Numbered from the stretch's first letter, positions 41,708 to 51,428 are shown. The stretch: DNA of 64,000 nucleotides from Thermostichus lividus PCC 6715 (GCF_002754935.1 NZ_CP018092.1:930001-994000), one strand, 5' to 3'. Notes: generated by a model from the letters alone, not told the origin. A program made the numbers and translations.

Positions 41708-41893
41708 ATGGATTCAGCCCAAATTAAAGCCCTCGTCGAAAAAGCCCTTGAGGACAAAATCCTTACCCTAGAAGAGCACGGCCAAATTATTGATGCGGTG
41801 CTTGCGGATGGCCAAATTTCAGAGGAAGAGGAAAAAATTCTCCATGACCTTCTTGAGCGGGTTGCATCTGGGGAGGTGGACTCGCAGTACTAA
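41708..41893 (+). CDS. Small acidic protein of unknown function
   Basis: A 61-residue protein with alternating helices and a strongly acidic segment (ADGQISEEEEKILHD) that recalls a half EF-hand or TerB-like motif. It begins at an ATG 15 codons after an earlier in-frame ATG (41678); the later one gives the compact helical protein starting MDSAQIKALVEK. It ends 4 bases into the convergent tsaC gene. No function recognised. Confidence 0.65.
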   Translation: MDSAQIKALVEKALEDKILTLEEHGQIIDAVLADGQISEEEEKILHDLLERVASGEVDSQY

Positions 41894-42483
41894 GGGGTAA
41901 ACACGATTTGCCCTTGACGCAGCACCTGCCATTCACCCTCTTGCCATTGCACCACGGTGGAGGGCTGAGGTGGGGTGGGGGGCAACTCCCATCCTTGGAG
42001 CGTTAGCACTTGGGGAAAGGTTTCAACGATAGCCTTCAGGTCGGTGAGGGGTGGCTCTCCCGATCGATTAATACTGGTGGTGGCAAGAGGCCCTGTTTGC
42101 TCAAGTAGAGTCTGTGCCCTTGGCCAAGCCGGTACCCGCAGGCCAATTGTGCCTGTGTTTTGCGGATTTAACCCCACGGGCAACTCAGCGGCGGGCAGCA
42201 CCAGTGTTACGGCTCCCGGCCAGTAGCGCTCAGCGATCGCCTGCCACTGCTTAAATTCAGCAGCAGTGCCTTTCACAAAGCGCCAAAGCTGTTCGGGGTT
42301 CGCTCCCATGAGAATCAAGGGCTTATCTGGTTGCCGCCCCTTGGCCGCATAGATCAGTTCACCGCGATCGCAGCGGCTAGCCAACGCCGGCACCGTATCG
42401 GTGGGAAAGCTAATGAGCCAGTTGCCTGATCGCACTGCAGCTACCAGGGCTGCCATGGTCACCTCTGCCATTGATTGCCTCAA
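41890..42483 (-). CDS. tsaC: L-threonylcarbamoyladenylate synthase (TsaC/YrdC family)
   Basis: Makes threonylcarbamoyl-AMP for the t6A37 modification of tRNAs reading ANN codons. The dsRNA-binding-like YrdC fold is shown by KGRQPDKPL, the PTDTVPAL motif and TTSINRSGE. Length 197, or 193 from a second ATG at 42471. Seven bases downstream of the ggt stop on the same strand. Confidence 0.92.
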   Translation of the reverse strand: MRQSMAEVTMAALVAAVRSGNWLISFPTDTVPALASRCDRGELIYAAKGRQPDKPLILMGANPEQLWRFVKGTAAEFKQWQAIAERYWPGAVTLVLPAAELPVGLNPQNTGTIGLRVPAWPRAQTLLEQTGPLATTSINRSGEPPLTDLKAIVETFPQVLTLQGWELPPTPPQPSTVVQWQEGEWQVLRQGQIVFTP

Positions 42484-42490
42484 GTTTCAG

Positions 42491-44197
42491 TCAAAATCCA
42501 GCTGCAATCCCCTCACCGCGAGGATCCGCAGCTCCTTCTAAGGTTCCATTATCTAGCACGCGGATGAGGTTGGCATTGCCCCAGGGCTGCGGTTGTACCA
42601 CGGTATAGCCCCACTGCTGCCATGTGGCTAGCCATTCTGGGGATACCCCAGGTTCAACAAACAAAACATCTGGCTCCCACTGCTGGTGCAGGCGAGGACT
42701 AGCCAGAGCCGTGGGCGCGTCCTGTCCGTGGTCAATGATATTGAGCAAGAGTTGCAGCACCGCAGTGATAATGCGGCTGCCCCCTGTGGAACCCATGGCC
42801 ATAACCAGTTGGCCATCGCGGGTAACAATGGTTGGGGTCATGCTAGAGAGGGGACGCTTGCCACCGCTAATGCCGTTAGCAAGGGGTTGATTGTTGACCT
42901 GTACCCCAACCACACCAAAGAGATTGGGCTGATTAGGGGCGATCGCGAAGTCGTCCATTTCATTGTTAAGGAGAATGCCCGTCTGGGGGACAACTACGCC
43001 AGCACCAAAGGCACCATTAATGGTAAAGGTAAGGCTCACAGCATTGCGAGCGGTATCCACCACAGTCAGGTGGCTAGTATTACCTGACTCGGGGCGATGC
43101 AATTGGCTCGGATCAACCGCACGAACCCTGCTCTGAGGACGAGCCTGTTGGGGTAAAATCTCGCGGGCACGCTGTTGGGCATAGGCAGGGCTAGTGAGGA
43201 GGGCAATAGGTACCGCCACAAAATCACTATCTCCTAAATAGTGGGCGCGATCGGCATAGGCAATTTGCATGACACTGGCTAGCTGATGGCCGCGATCGGT
43301 GGGTGTGGTTGCCGGTGGCAATGCCTGAAGGAGGTTCAGCATTTGGATGAGGGTCACGCCACCGGAGGAAGGGGGCGGCATCGAACAGACCTGGAGGCCG
43401 CGATAACGACCGCAGATTGGCGATCGCCAGATGGGTTGATAACTGGCCAAATCAGCGCGGCTCATTTTTCCCCCTGATTGCCCCATGAAATCAGCAATGG
43501 CTGTGGCAATCCAACCGTTGTAGAAGTTATTGGGATTGGTGGCGATCGCCCCTAACGTCTTGGCCAAATCCGGCTGGCGGATAACAGTGCCGAGGGTTGG
43601 CACTTGCCCCTGATCAAGAAAAATCTGTCGGGCAGTGGCATCTGCTTGGAGAACCGCAAGACGGAGGGTCGCTGCTCGCCGATAGCGTTCTGTGACGCTA
43701 AATCCCTCTTCTGCCGCATGGATCGCAGGTGCAACAAGCTGCCGCCAAGGGAGCTTACCATAGCGATGATGCAGAGCAGCCAAACCAGCAATCGTTCCTG
43801 GCGTCCCAGCAGCTAGCACCCCATCTAAGCTGGCTCGTGGAATTAGATTTCCGGCACTGTCTAAATACATCGCAGGGGTTGCGCTTAAGGGCGCCCGCTC
43901 ACGAAAATCTAAGGCTGTAATGTCCTGGGACGAGGCATCATAGACAAGGGCAAAGCCACCGCCACCAATCCCTGCGGAAAACGGCTCCACCACCGAGATC
44001 ATCAACGCCGTAGCTACCGCAGCATCCACGGCATTTCCCCCTGCCCTGAGCACCTCAGCCCCCACGGTTGCCGCCGCTGGATGGGGCGCTACCACCATGG
44101 CTTGCAGGTTCTGGGTTGCTGCTTTGTTGGCGCGGATGGGAAGAATGACCAACCCTACCGTAACCGTCAGCCAAGACAGAAATCGAACATGGAGCAT
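42491..44197 (-). CDS. ggt: Gamma-glutamyltransferase (gamma-glutamyltranspeptidase)
   Basis: Periplasmic Ntn-hydrolase that cleaves the gamma-glutamyl bond of glutathione. The N-terminal signal peptide ends near RANKAAT; the active-site motif NTSHLTVVD holds the Thr that becomes the N-terminus of the small subunit after self-cleavage. Start at 44197 (MLHVRFLSW) gives a proper signal peptide; 48 extra codons in a longer frame lack support. Length 568. Other markers are GGNAVDAAVAT and PPPSSGGVTLIQML. Confidence 0.93.
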   Translation of the reverse strand: MLHVRFLSWLTVTVGLVILPIRANKAATQNLQAMVVAPHPAAATVGAEVLRAGGNAVDAAVATALMISVVEPFSAGIGGGGFALVYDASSQDITALDFRERAPLSATPAMYLDSAGNLIPRASLDGVLAAGTPGTIAGLAALHHRYGKLPWRQLVAPAIHAAEEGFSVTERYRRAATLRLAVLQADATARQIFLDQGQVPTLGTVIRQPDLAKTLGAIATNPNNFYNGWIATAIADFMGQSGGKMSRADLASYQPIWRSPICGRYRGLQVCSMPPPSSGGVTLIQMLNLLQALPPATTPTDRGHQLASVMQIAYADRAHYLGDSDFVAVPIALLTSPAYAQQRAREILPQQARPQSRVRAVDPSQLHRPESGNTSHLTVVDTARNAVSLTFTINGAFGAGVVVPQTGILLNNEMDDFAIAPNQPNLFGVVGVQVNNQPLANGISGGKRPLSSMTPTIVTRDGQLVMAMGSTGGSRIITAVLQLLLNIIDHGQDAPTALASPRLHQQWEPDVLFVEPGVSPEWLATWQQWGYTVVQPQPWGNANLIRVLDNGTLEGAADPRGEGIAAGF

Positions 44198-44423
44198 GGC
44201 TCTATCGTTGCCGAGACCTGAGTGTGGGACTTTAGTATGGTAGCGGCTTGCGCCAGCAAAGCGTGCTTTCCAGCCTACCCTCCGTGCGACACTATTCAGT
44301 ACAGAAAATGTCACATCAAGTTTTAAATGAAAAATTAACAAAATAATATATTCAATATATTCCTAGTTGTTGTCGGTTGCCAACGATCTGCTATAGTCAT
44401 CCACAAACTCTGCTGTAAATAAT

Positions 44424-45245
44424 ATGCTTCAGAGAAAAACAGAACGCTCTGCACAGCTCCCCGTTCGTCAGCTCTGGTCGAAAATTTCCTCTAAGTGGCC
44501 GGATATCTTTGTTTTAAGTGGTTTGACGATCGCCACCATTGGCATTGGCTATGGTCATCCTAGAGTTATTGCTGGTGGTTTGTCGGTTACGGTTGGGGCA
44601 GCATGGGTCTCCATACAACGGCAGCAACAGGTTATTATGCGGGATGTGAATCTGCTGAAGCAATTACGACCCCAGATTGAAGAGAGTCAGCAAGTCAGTG
44701 AATTTAGGCAGGATATTTCAAATCATCTGCAAACAATACAACAAACTCAACAAGCTATTACACAAAAACTCTTCCCAGACCCTATTAGTAAAATTATAGA
44801 AATATGCCAACAATTTCATGATTTAGCTGGTCAGCAGTTAAACATCGAAAAAGTTACAGAAAAAGATGTACAAAATGCTCTAGAACAACTTCTCAGGCGG
44901 GAACTGCGAAGATATCAATCTGGCGAACCTGACATCAGGCGTGAGTACCCAGTTCCGCAGACTTATTCTCATGGTTGCTTTATTGATTTTTTATTGGTTG
45001 GTTGCGGGTGTGCTATTGAAGTCAAGCAGGTACGTGCGAAATCTCAAAAAGAAATTGTAAAAGATTTAGCCATCGATTTTGAAGTCTATCGAAACGCTAG
45101 TCACAGATTTCACACACTCATTTGCTTTATTTATGATCCAGAATGCAAGCTAATTAATCCTGCTGGCTTAATCAATGACCTCAGTGGCGATCGCGGCGGG
45201 TTTCAAGTCAGGACAGTCATATCCCCTTATGGCGCAACCAACTAA
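44424..45245 (+). CDS. Membrane-anchored DpnII/MboI-like nuclease candidate
   Basis: A 273-residue protein with two membrane helices close together (about residues 29-45 and 48-64), a Gln-rich coiled coil (about 65-115: QQQVIMRDV, QQTQQAITQ) and a C-terminal domain. In the last 100 residues FIDFLLVG followed by GCGCAIEVKQVRA gives a PD-(D/E)XK-type Asp...Glu-x-Lys pattern, then DLAIDFEVYRNA and LICFIYDPEC, as in REase_DpnII-MboI domains. The predicted layout is a nuclease tethered to a membrane. Composition is more AT-rich than neighbours but HIP1 is present. No partner gene is adjacent. Confidence 0.72.
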   Translation: MLQRKTERSAQLPVRQLWSKISSKWPDIFVLSGLTIATIGIGYGHPRVIAGGLSVTVGAAWVSIQRQQQVIMRDVNLLKQLRPQIEESQQVSEFRQDISNHLQTIQQTQQAITQKLFPDPISKIIEICQQFHDLAGQQLNIEKVTEKDVQNALEQLLRRELRRYQSGEPDIRREYPVPQTYSHGCFIDFLLVGCGCAIEVKQVRAKSQKEIVKDLAIDFEVYRNASHRFHTLICFIYDPECKLINPAGLINDLSGDRGGFQVRTVISPYGATN

Positions 45246-45249
45246 TTTG

Positions 45250-45294
45250 AAGACCCTTGAACAATTCTCCAAGCTCTGTCTATATGGGTCTTTT
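45250..45294 (+). terminator. Possible terminator after the nuclease gene
   Basis: Arms AAGACCC and GGGTCTT followed by TT lie just past the stop, with a long 29-base loop. Stem and T-run are weak evidence. The remaining 250 bases up to sufC hold a HIP1 site and no gene. Confidence 0.3.
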
Positions 45295-45543
45295 CAGATC
45301 GGTGGTGAAAATCGTACAATGAGATACTTTTAATCAGAGGCGGTATCAACACAGGGTCATCCATGCCCCATAGTACGGCGCTCAAGGTTGACCTGTGTGC
45401 AATGGCTCCTAAAGCCAGCGATCGCCCGCTTCTGCTGTAAGCAATGCTCTGCTACCAACAACCTCAATCACAATCCGCGAACTAACTGCGCTACATTAAG
45501 GAAATATAAATTCATGACCAACGGCCATCAATGGAGGTAAGGC

Positions 45544-46326
45544 GTGATTCGTCCCGACAGTCAAGTGATCTTAGAGGTGCGTGACCTCACCGCAAATGTA
45601 GAGGACACGCCAATTCTCAAGGGATTAAATCTGACGATCCGTGCGGGCGAAGTCCATGCGATCATGGGGCCCAATGGCTCCGGTAAAAGTACCTTCTCAA
45701 AAATTTTAGCGGGACACCCTGACTACACGGTCACCGGTGGTGACATCCGCTACAAGGGTCAAAATCTTCTGGAGTTGCCCCCCGAAGAACGGGCACGGGA
45801 GGGAGTGTTCTTAGCCTTTCAGTATCCCTTAGAGATCCCGGGGGTGAGTAATCTGGACTTTTTGCGGGTGGCCTACAATGCCAAACAGAAGCATTTAGGG
45901 CGCGAGGAACTGGATGCCTTTGATTTTGATGATTTGGTGCGCCAAAAAATTGACCTTGTTAAGTTGGAGGATAGCTTCCTACAGCGAGGGGTAAATGAAG
46001 GCTTTTCAGGGGGGGAGAAAAAGCGCAACGAGATTTTGCAAATGGCCTTGTTAGAGCCAACGCTAGCGATTCTTGACGAAACGGATTCGGGTTTAGATAT
46101 TGATGCCCTACGAATTGTGGCCAATGGGGTGAATCAACTGACAACTCCAGATAACTGTATTTTGTTGATTACCCACTACCAACGACTGTTGGACTACATT
46201 GTGCCGGATTATGTCCATGTCATGGAGGCCGGACGCATTGTCCTTACTGGCTCTAAGGAGTTGGCGTTAGAACTAGAAGCACGCGGCTATGACTGGGTGC
46301 GGGAAGAGGAGGTGGTCACCCCATGA
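45544..46326 (+). CDS. sufC: Fe-S cluster assembly ATPase SufC
   Basis: ABC-type ATPase of the SufBCD scaffold that builds Fe-S clusters. Walker [10 protein letters not shown] is near residue 40, the SufC signature is [13 protein letters not shown], and Walker B with the D-loop is [19 protein letters not shown] at 45544 follows GGAGGTAAGGC. An 8-codon mini-frame (45514-45540) ends just before and contains the ribosome-binding site. No sufB lies upstream, unlike the usual sufBCDS order. Its stop overlaps sufD by 4 bases. Confidence 0.96.
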   Translation: MIRPDSQVILEVRDLTANVEDTPILKGLNLTIRAGEVHAIMGPNGSGKSTFSKILAGHPDYTVTGGDIRYKGQNLLELPPEERAREGVFLAFQYPLEIPGVSNLDFLRVAYNAKQKHLGREELDAFDFDDLVRQKIDLVKLEDSFLQRGVNEGFSGGEKKRNEILQMALLEPTLAILDETDSGLDIDALRIVANGVNQLTTPDNCILLITHYQRLLDYIVPDYVHVMEAGRIVLTGSKELALELEARGYDWVREEEVVTP

Positions 46327-47615
46327 CGATTACCGTTGTGGCGAACTCAGATCAGGCGGATCTACCGTTGGTGCCTGCGCAAAATGAACTCGAGCATCTG
46401 CTGGCTTTAGCACCCGCTTTTCAGGAGCCGACCTTAAGTGCACTGCGGCAAGCGGCAATTGCCCGCCTACGGGAACAGCACCTGCCTACCCCACGAGAGG
46501 AGGACTGGCGGTTTACCGATCTATCACGGCTGCGATCGCGATCTTTTCAGGCACCGATTGCCCCCCTTGCCCCTGAGATTGTTGCTGAAGTGCGGCATTT
46601 ACTGTGCGAACGCGCTTTTGCTACGGCGGCACAACTTGTTCTTATTGATGGCCACTATTGTGCCGAGCTATCCCGCTTCAGTAGCGATCGCCTACAAAAA
46701 ATACCCCCTCCCCAAGCCGTAGGTAGCATTGTCACTCCAGAGGTCTTCAGCGACTTAAATGCTGCCCTATTGGCCGAGGCAATTGCCTTGCGGGTAGAGT
46801 ACCCCATTGCTGACCCCATTGAAATTTTTTACGTCAGCAGCCGTCAGCAGCAGAGCGTGGTGGCACCCCGACTGTGGGTAGAGGTGGCCGCCAATGCTGA
46901 GGCCACCTTAATTGAGCGGTTTATGTCCCTGACCGGTGACCAGCAGTTTACCAATAGTGTCACCGAGCTTCAGATAGCGGCGAATGCTCGCCTTAATCAC
47001 GTGCGGATTCAACACCAGTCCCCCACTGCCCTGCATATTGGCTACACCGCCATCCGCCAAGATCGCAACAGTCGCTATCGGGGGCACGCCATTGATCTCG
47101 GCGGCAGCCTCAGTCGTCATCACTGGCAGATTCAGGCAATCGCCGCGGCTACGACCACTAGCCTCAAAAGCTTAGCTATTGGCATGAACGACCAGATTGT
47201 TGATACCCACTCAGTGGTTCTGTTCCAAGCTCCCCATAGCCGCAGTGAACAGGTTCACAAGTGCATTTTGGGCGATCGCGCCCACGGTATTTTTAACGGC
47301 AAAGTGATCGTACCGCAGCAGGCGCAGCTCACCGATGCCAGCCAATTAAATCGGACGCTACTTCTTTCTGATAAGGCTCGGGTGGATACAAAACCCCAAC
47401 TGGAAATTGTGGCCGATAATGTCAAGTGCTCCCACGGTGCCACCGTCAGCCAGTTGGCCGCTGAAGATATTTTCTATCTGCGGAGTCGGGGTCTGGATGA
47501 GCGACAGGCGCGAGATCTATTGGTCAAAGCCTTTGCTTTGGAACAGCTTGCTGACCTTCACCCCGAACCCCTGCGGCAAGAGCTAGAGGAAGCCTTGCTG
47601 GCGGCTCTGCGCTAG
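46323..47615 (+). CDS. sufD: Fe-S cluster assembly protein SufD
   Basis: Partner of SufB and SufC in the scaffold complex. It has the SufBD beta-helix core (about 170-400) with motifs such as [23 protein letters not shown] and [12 protein letters not shown], where the His is important for the SufBD interface. Length 430. ATG overlaps the sufC stop (ATGA). No sufS follows. Confidence 0.94.
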   Translation: MTITVVANSDQADLPLVPAQNELEHLLALAPAFQEPTLSALRQAAIARLREQHLPTPREEDWRFTDLSRLRSRSFQAPIAPLAPEIVAEVRHLLCERAFATAAQLVLIDGHYCAELSRFSSDRLQKIPPPQAVGSIVTPEVFSDLNAALLAEAIALRVEYPIADPIEIFYVSSRQQQSVVAPRLWVEVAANAEATLIERFMSLTGDQQFTNSVTELQIAANARLNHVRIQHQSPTALHIGYTAIRQDRNSRYRGHAIDLGGSLSRHHWQIQAIAAATTTSLKSLAIGMNDQIVDTHSVVLFQAPHSRSEQVHKCILGDRAHGIFNGKVIVPQQAQLTDASQLNRTLLLSDKARVDTKPQLEIVADNVKCSHGATVSQLAAEDIFYLRSRGLDERQARDLLVKAFALEQLADLHPEPLRQELEEALLAALR

Positions 47616-47699
47616 GTGACGAATTGGGAGGATTGAGGTGCAACAGTCATCGCTAGTTGGTATTGAGCGTCCTTCCTCCTTCGGGATAAAGAGGAGTGC

Positions 47700-48302
47700 A
47701 TGATGGCGGCGGCCACCTCCCCGTTGCAGATTCTAGATCTCGGCAGTGACATCCTGTTGTTTCAAGCCTTGATTCCCCCATCCCATTGCCAGCAGATTAT
47801 TGCAACGGCGGAAGCAGCGGGGTTTGCGGCTGCCCAGATTTTAATGGGTACGGTGGATCAGGACGTACGCGGTGGCAGTTTAGTACGATTTGACCCATCC
47901 CACCCGGAGCAAGCCGCCAGTCGCCAATTGCTGCTCCAGCACACCCAGACCATTCAAATTGTGCTGTACCAGCACTACGGTATCCGCTTTCCGAACGTGG
48001 AAAACTTTGGCATTCTGCGCTATCACGAGGGGGAAGGCTACCGTCGCCATGTGGATAACCTGCTCCTTGCCAGCCGCCAAATGGAAATGCAGCAAGGCAT
48101 TCCCACCCGAGATGTGAGTCTGGTGGGCTATCTCAACGATGGGTTCGAGGGGGGTGAAACCTACTTCGATCGCCAAGGGGTCAAGGTTAGCCCCCGCACC
48201 GGGGATGTGGTGGTGTTTCCCGCCTACTATACCCATCCCCACGCCGCGTTGCCGGTGGTACGGGGCACAAAGTACGCATTTGCTACATGGCTATTCTATT
48301 AG
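47700..48302 (+). CDS. 2-oxoglutarate/Fe(II)-dependent oxygenase (prolyl-4-hydroxylase-like)
   Basis: Non-haem iron dioxygenase domain of the P4Hc/PKHD type. Iron ligands HVD (in YRRHVDN) and the distal His of THPHAALPV are visible, with RGTKYAFATWLFY giving the 2OG-binding basic residue at the end. The double-stranded beta-helix fold fills the 200 residues. Two ATGs (47700 and 47703) are in frame behind GAGGAG. Substrate unknown. Confidence 0.85.
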   Translation: MMAAATSPLQILDLGSDILLFQALIPPSHCQQIIATAEAAGFAAAQILMGTVDQDVRGGSLVRFDPSHPEQAASRQLLLQHTQTIQIVLYQHYGIRFPNVENFGILRYHEGEGYRRHVDNLLLASRQMEMQQGIPTRDVSLVGYLNDGFEGGETYFDRQGVKVSPRTGDVVVFPAYYTHPHAALPVVRGTKYAFATWLFY

Positions 48303-48318
48303 GAGTCTGCCCAGAACG

Positions 48319-48852
48319 ATGGCTGAACCTACACTGCGTTTGCGAACGTCATTCCTCATTTCCGGAACCTTAATGGGACTGTATGGGGCATTGACGCTGC
48401 CCTTGCCCTTTCTTGCCGAACATACCGCTGCGCCGCTACCGCTGTGGCTCCTGTGGGGAGCGATCGCCCTCGGTGCACTCGCGCTGTGGGGGGCACTGAG
48501 CCAGCGGGTTGAACTAGACCCTCAAGGCATCGGCATCACCTATCCCCACTGGGTTCCTGCGGTGTTGCGGCGGCAATGGCAAGTGCCCTGGGCCGAGATT
48601 ACAGCTGTGCAACCTCGCAGTACCAGTCAAGGGGGACTGGTGTACTACTTGGTCACCACCTCAGGTCAGGCGTATTTACTGCCAATGCGCGTGGCGGGGT
48701 TTACCAAGATGCTACGGTTCATAGAGCAGCAAACAGGGCTGCCCACCGCCCTCATCAAACCCCTAGCGCAGCCGTGGATGTACGGCACGTTAGCCGTTTT
48801 CACCCTGCTCTTGGGTGCGATAGATCTTTGGGTTTTGCTGAGTATGGGATAA
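48319..48852 (+). CDS. Membrane protein with PH-like segment, function unknown
   Basis: A 177-residue protein with two helices at about 15-60, a soluble middle (QRVELDPQGIGITYPHW, WAEITAVQPRST, GQAYLLPMRV) resembling bacterial PH-domain membrane proteins, and a last helix near the C-terminus. ATG at 48319; a frame opening 60 codons earlier overlaps the oxygenase gene in another frame and is rejected. No function can be assigned. Confidence 0.7.
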   Translation: MAEPTLRLRTSFLISGTLMGLYGALTLPLPFLAEHTAAPLPLWLLWGAIALGALALWGALSQRVELDPQGIGITYPHWVPAVLRRQWQVPWAEITAVQPRSTSQGGLVYYLVTTSGQAYLLPMRVAGFTKMLRFIEQQTGLPTALIKPLAQPWMYGTLAVFTLLLGAIDLWVLLSMG

Positions 48853-48893
48853 TGAAGCACAATTGTTGCTAGTTGCTACGATGCCCTGAAACT

Positions 48894-49346
48894 ATGCCTA
48901 AGCGAAGCCTATGCCCATGGATACAGCGGGGGGTAGTGGGTACACTGCTGGGGTTGCTGTGCTGGATGAGCCTAGCCTCAGCACCGGCGATCGCCGCCAT
49001 CCAAGTGCGCCTATTTGACCTTAGCTACCGCGACTGTCCGCCAGAGGTGGGCAGCGGTGCCGTTACCCCCGGAGGCACCACCCTCAAAGCCAACTGCTAC
49101 CTGATTACTGGCAAAGCAGAAAATAAATCTGGCAAAACCGTCGTTGATGCCGATGTCTTTGGTCGCATTTACGATGCCAATGGCAATCCAGTCATGCAAA
49201 ACCGCACCCGTGTTGGCGCGATCGAGGAGATTCCCCCCGGCATCAGTGACTTTGAAATTCGCATTAGTGTGCCCTACGATCAACCCACACCCTTGCAGCT
49301 AGAGCAGTTTAAGGCCTCTGGGTTTACGGCAAAGGTGCGGGGGTAA
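48894..49346 (+). CDS. Secreted FxLYD-like protein of unknown function
   Basis: Signal peptide ending near SAPAIAAI (residue about 35) followed by a single Ig-like beta domain; the pattern RIYDANGNPV and the preceding KAENKSGKTVVDADV suit FxLYD-type domains of exported cyanobacterial proteins. Start at ATG 48894; a TTG 7 codons earlier is possible. Its 3' end overlaps the convergent phosphorylase by 23 bases. Confidence 0.7.
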   Translation: MPKRSLCPWIQRGVVGTLLGLLCWMSLASAPAIAAIQVRLFDLSYRDCPPEVGSGAVTPGGTTLKANCYLITGKAENKSGKTVVDADVFGRIYDANGNPVMQNRTRVGAIEEIPPGISDFEIRISVPYDQPTPLQLEQFKASGFTAKVRG

Positions 49347-50010
49347 GATCCGCCAAACACCTCACCACCTCTGGAGCGATCGCCTCCAAGACGGCCAGCG
49401 CCCGCAAACTACCCTGCACTAGGTAGGCCGCCGCCAACGGATTCCGCAGCATCGCCACCATGAGTGGCCATGGCCGTAAATTTCCCAGATGATCAACAGC
49501 ATGGGTTAAATCCGGCAGATCGCGATCGCCCCCATCACTGATCACCCGCACCATCGCTACCGGTATTCCCAACCCTTGCAAGTGCCGCAGCAGAAGCACT
49601 CCCTCCATATCCACCACCTCAACTCCCCACCGCCTTGCTAATGCCTGCTTCTCCTTGGCTTTGCACATTACGCCTTGGGTGGTGATGGCCTTTACAAATC
49701 GCCAGCGATCGCCAAAGCGAGCCAGCAACAACCCATCGAGGGAAGCCATGACTCCAGCCTCATCCTGACAGGTGCGATAGACCACCACCTCCCCCACCGG
49801 ATCCTGTGGTTGCAGGCCACCACACACCCCAAGAACGACCGCTACGGTAGGCCCATTGGCCAAGGCTGCCGATAATGCTGGTGTGCTCAGGGCTGCCGCT
49901 CCCGCCCGCAGGGGAACCACCTGCCACCCGCGCAACCGCTGCCCTCGCAACCCCCGCTGTACCGCCCTGTATTCTGCCCCTTGGGGGACTAACACTAGTT
50001 GCCGATTCAT
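49324..50010 (-). CDS. Nucleoside-phosphorylase-like protein, possibly hopanoid-associated (HpnG-like)
   Basis: Member of the PNP/UDP phosphorylase superfamily: VLGVCGGLQPQDPVGEVVVY in the first half and the nucleoside-binding VVDMEGVLLL motif near residue 133. It is divergent from squalene synthase, as the hopanoid-associated phosphorylase HpnG often is, so release of the adenine from adenosylhopane is a reasonable guess. MTA or futalosine-type phosphorylases are alternatives. Length 228. Confidence 0.75.
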   Translation of the reverse strand: MNRQLVLVPQGAEYRAVQRGLRGQRLRGWQVVPLRAGAAALSTPALSAALANGPTVAVVLGVCGGLQPQDPVGEVVVYRTCQDEAGVMASLDGLLLARFGDRWRFVKAITTQGVMCKAKEKQALARRWGVEVVDMEGVLLLRHLQGLGIPVAMVRVISDGGDRDLPDLTHAVDHLGNLRPWPLMVAMLRNPLAAAYLVQGSLRALAVLEAIAPEVVRCLADLTPAPLP

Positions 50011-50250
50011 AAACTGACCAGTCCAAAGAGTGGCACAATCAATCGTCCGCTAAGGTGAATGAGAGGCAATTTCCGCCAAATCTGATACCGTTATTTGTTG
50101 AGCGTATGCTATTGTTCTGGCAATCGGTGACAATTTCGATTCACAGGTAAAAACGCCTGCTCAACTATCACAGGCCACCTAGACAAAGAGTAATAAGTAT
50201 GATAACTATAGATTCTGCTCAATCCTAATGGTCTAGGCTGTGCTTTATCA

Positions 50251-51330
50251 ATGCGTGTAGGAGTGACCCCCCGTATGATTCAAATGGTGCTGGAAAACCC
50301 AGTTTCCGTCAAGGATGCAGAGCGGTTCTGCCAAGAGATATTGCCGCAAGTATCGCGCACGTTTGCTTTGAGCATTCGCTTCTTGCCGGGGCACTTGGGA
50401 CGGGCGGTTCTCGTGGCCTACCTCATCTGTCGCATTGCCGACACGATCGAAGACGATCCTGTGGCCAGTATTCCAGCCAAAACAGCACTGTTGGATCACC
50501 TGCTGGAGTGTTTTGATAGCCCTGCCTTGGCCAATAGTTATGGGCAGACAGCGCGTGGCGTGGAAGGAGATGCCGCCCACGTGCAGTTAGTGCAAAACAC
50601 CGGGTTAGTCTTTGCGTTGTATCGCACCCTACCCATTCGCTCACAGCAGCACGTTCAGCGATGGGTCAGCGAAATGGTGCACGGCATGAAAAAATTTGTC
50701 AACCTGCACCCCAATGGCATCCGTATTCAAACCCTTGAGGAATATAAAGAGTACTGCTATTACGTTGCTGGCACAGTTGGCTACCTCCTCACCGATCTAT
50801 GGCATGAGCATTCCCCCAGCATTGGGGTTGAGGAGTACCAAGTGCTGCTGAAGCGGTGTGGCGCTTTTGGGGAAGCCCTACAAACCGTCAATATCCTCAA
50901 AGACATTGCGTGGGATGCAGAGCACGAAAATTCTATCTATATTCCCAATGATGCCCTCCTGCAGCAAGGTAGTAGTCACCAGTTGATTTTAAGTGCGGCA
51001 CACCTAGAGCAAAACCACGCTGCTATTAAGGATCTGATTGCCTTGGCATGGCATGATCTTGACGAAGCCCAAGCCTATCTCCTCTCGGTTCCCAAAGCTG
51101 CGGTACCGATTCGGATGTTCTGCGTGCTGCCACTGCTGTTTGCCTACGCGACCCTGCGGGATCTCAGCCACTCCACCGCCATGCTCAAGCCCGGCGGCGT
51201 GGTCAAAATTAGTCGTGCTGAGGTGAAGTCCTTAATGCTCATGGGGCCGATTTCGATCTTGAGCAACCATACCCTACGTTGGTTGATTAGCCAAGTTCGT
51301 CAAAAGCCCTTCATCCTCACTGGTATTTAG
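50251..51330 (+). CDS. sqs: Squalene synthase
   Basis: Head-to-head condenses two farnesyl diphosphates to squalene, the precursor of hopanoids; a Thermosynechococcus homologue has been characterised biochemically. Aspartate motifs are DTIEDD (about residue 65) and the second FPP site around VNILKDIAWD; the C-terminal helix probably anchors it in the membrane. Phytoene synthases share the fold but lack this close match. Length 359, or 351 from an ATG 8 codons later. Confidence 0.88.
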   Translation: MRVGVTPRMIQMVLENPVSVKDAERFCQEILPQVSRTFALSIRFLPGHLGRAVLVAYLICRIADTIEDDPVASIPAKTALLDHLLECFDSPALANSYGQTARGVEGDAAHVQLVQNTGLVFALYRTLPIRSQQHVQRWVSEMVHGMKKFVNLHPNGIRIQTLEEYKEYCYYVAGTVGYLLTDLWHEHSPSIGVEEYQVLLKRCGAFGEALQTVNILKDIAWDAEHENSIYIPNDALLQQGSSHQLILSAAHLEQNHAAIKDLIALAWHDLDEAQAYLLSVPKAAVPIRMFCVLPLLFAYATLRDLSHSTAMLKPGGVVKISRAEVKSLMLMGPISILSNHTLRWLISQVRQKPFILTGI

Positions 51331-51428
51331 ACCACACCTAGAAAAATACCAATGGTGCAGTGGCTCAGAATTAGGCTACGATATGGGAAGATTTTCGCCT
51401 TGTTGCAAATCTTCACAAAGTAGCTGTA

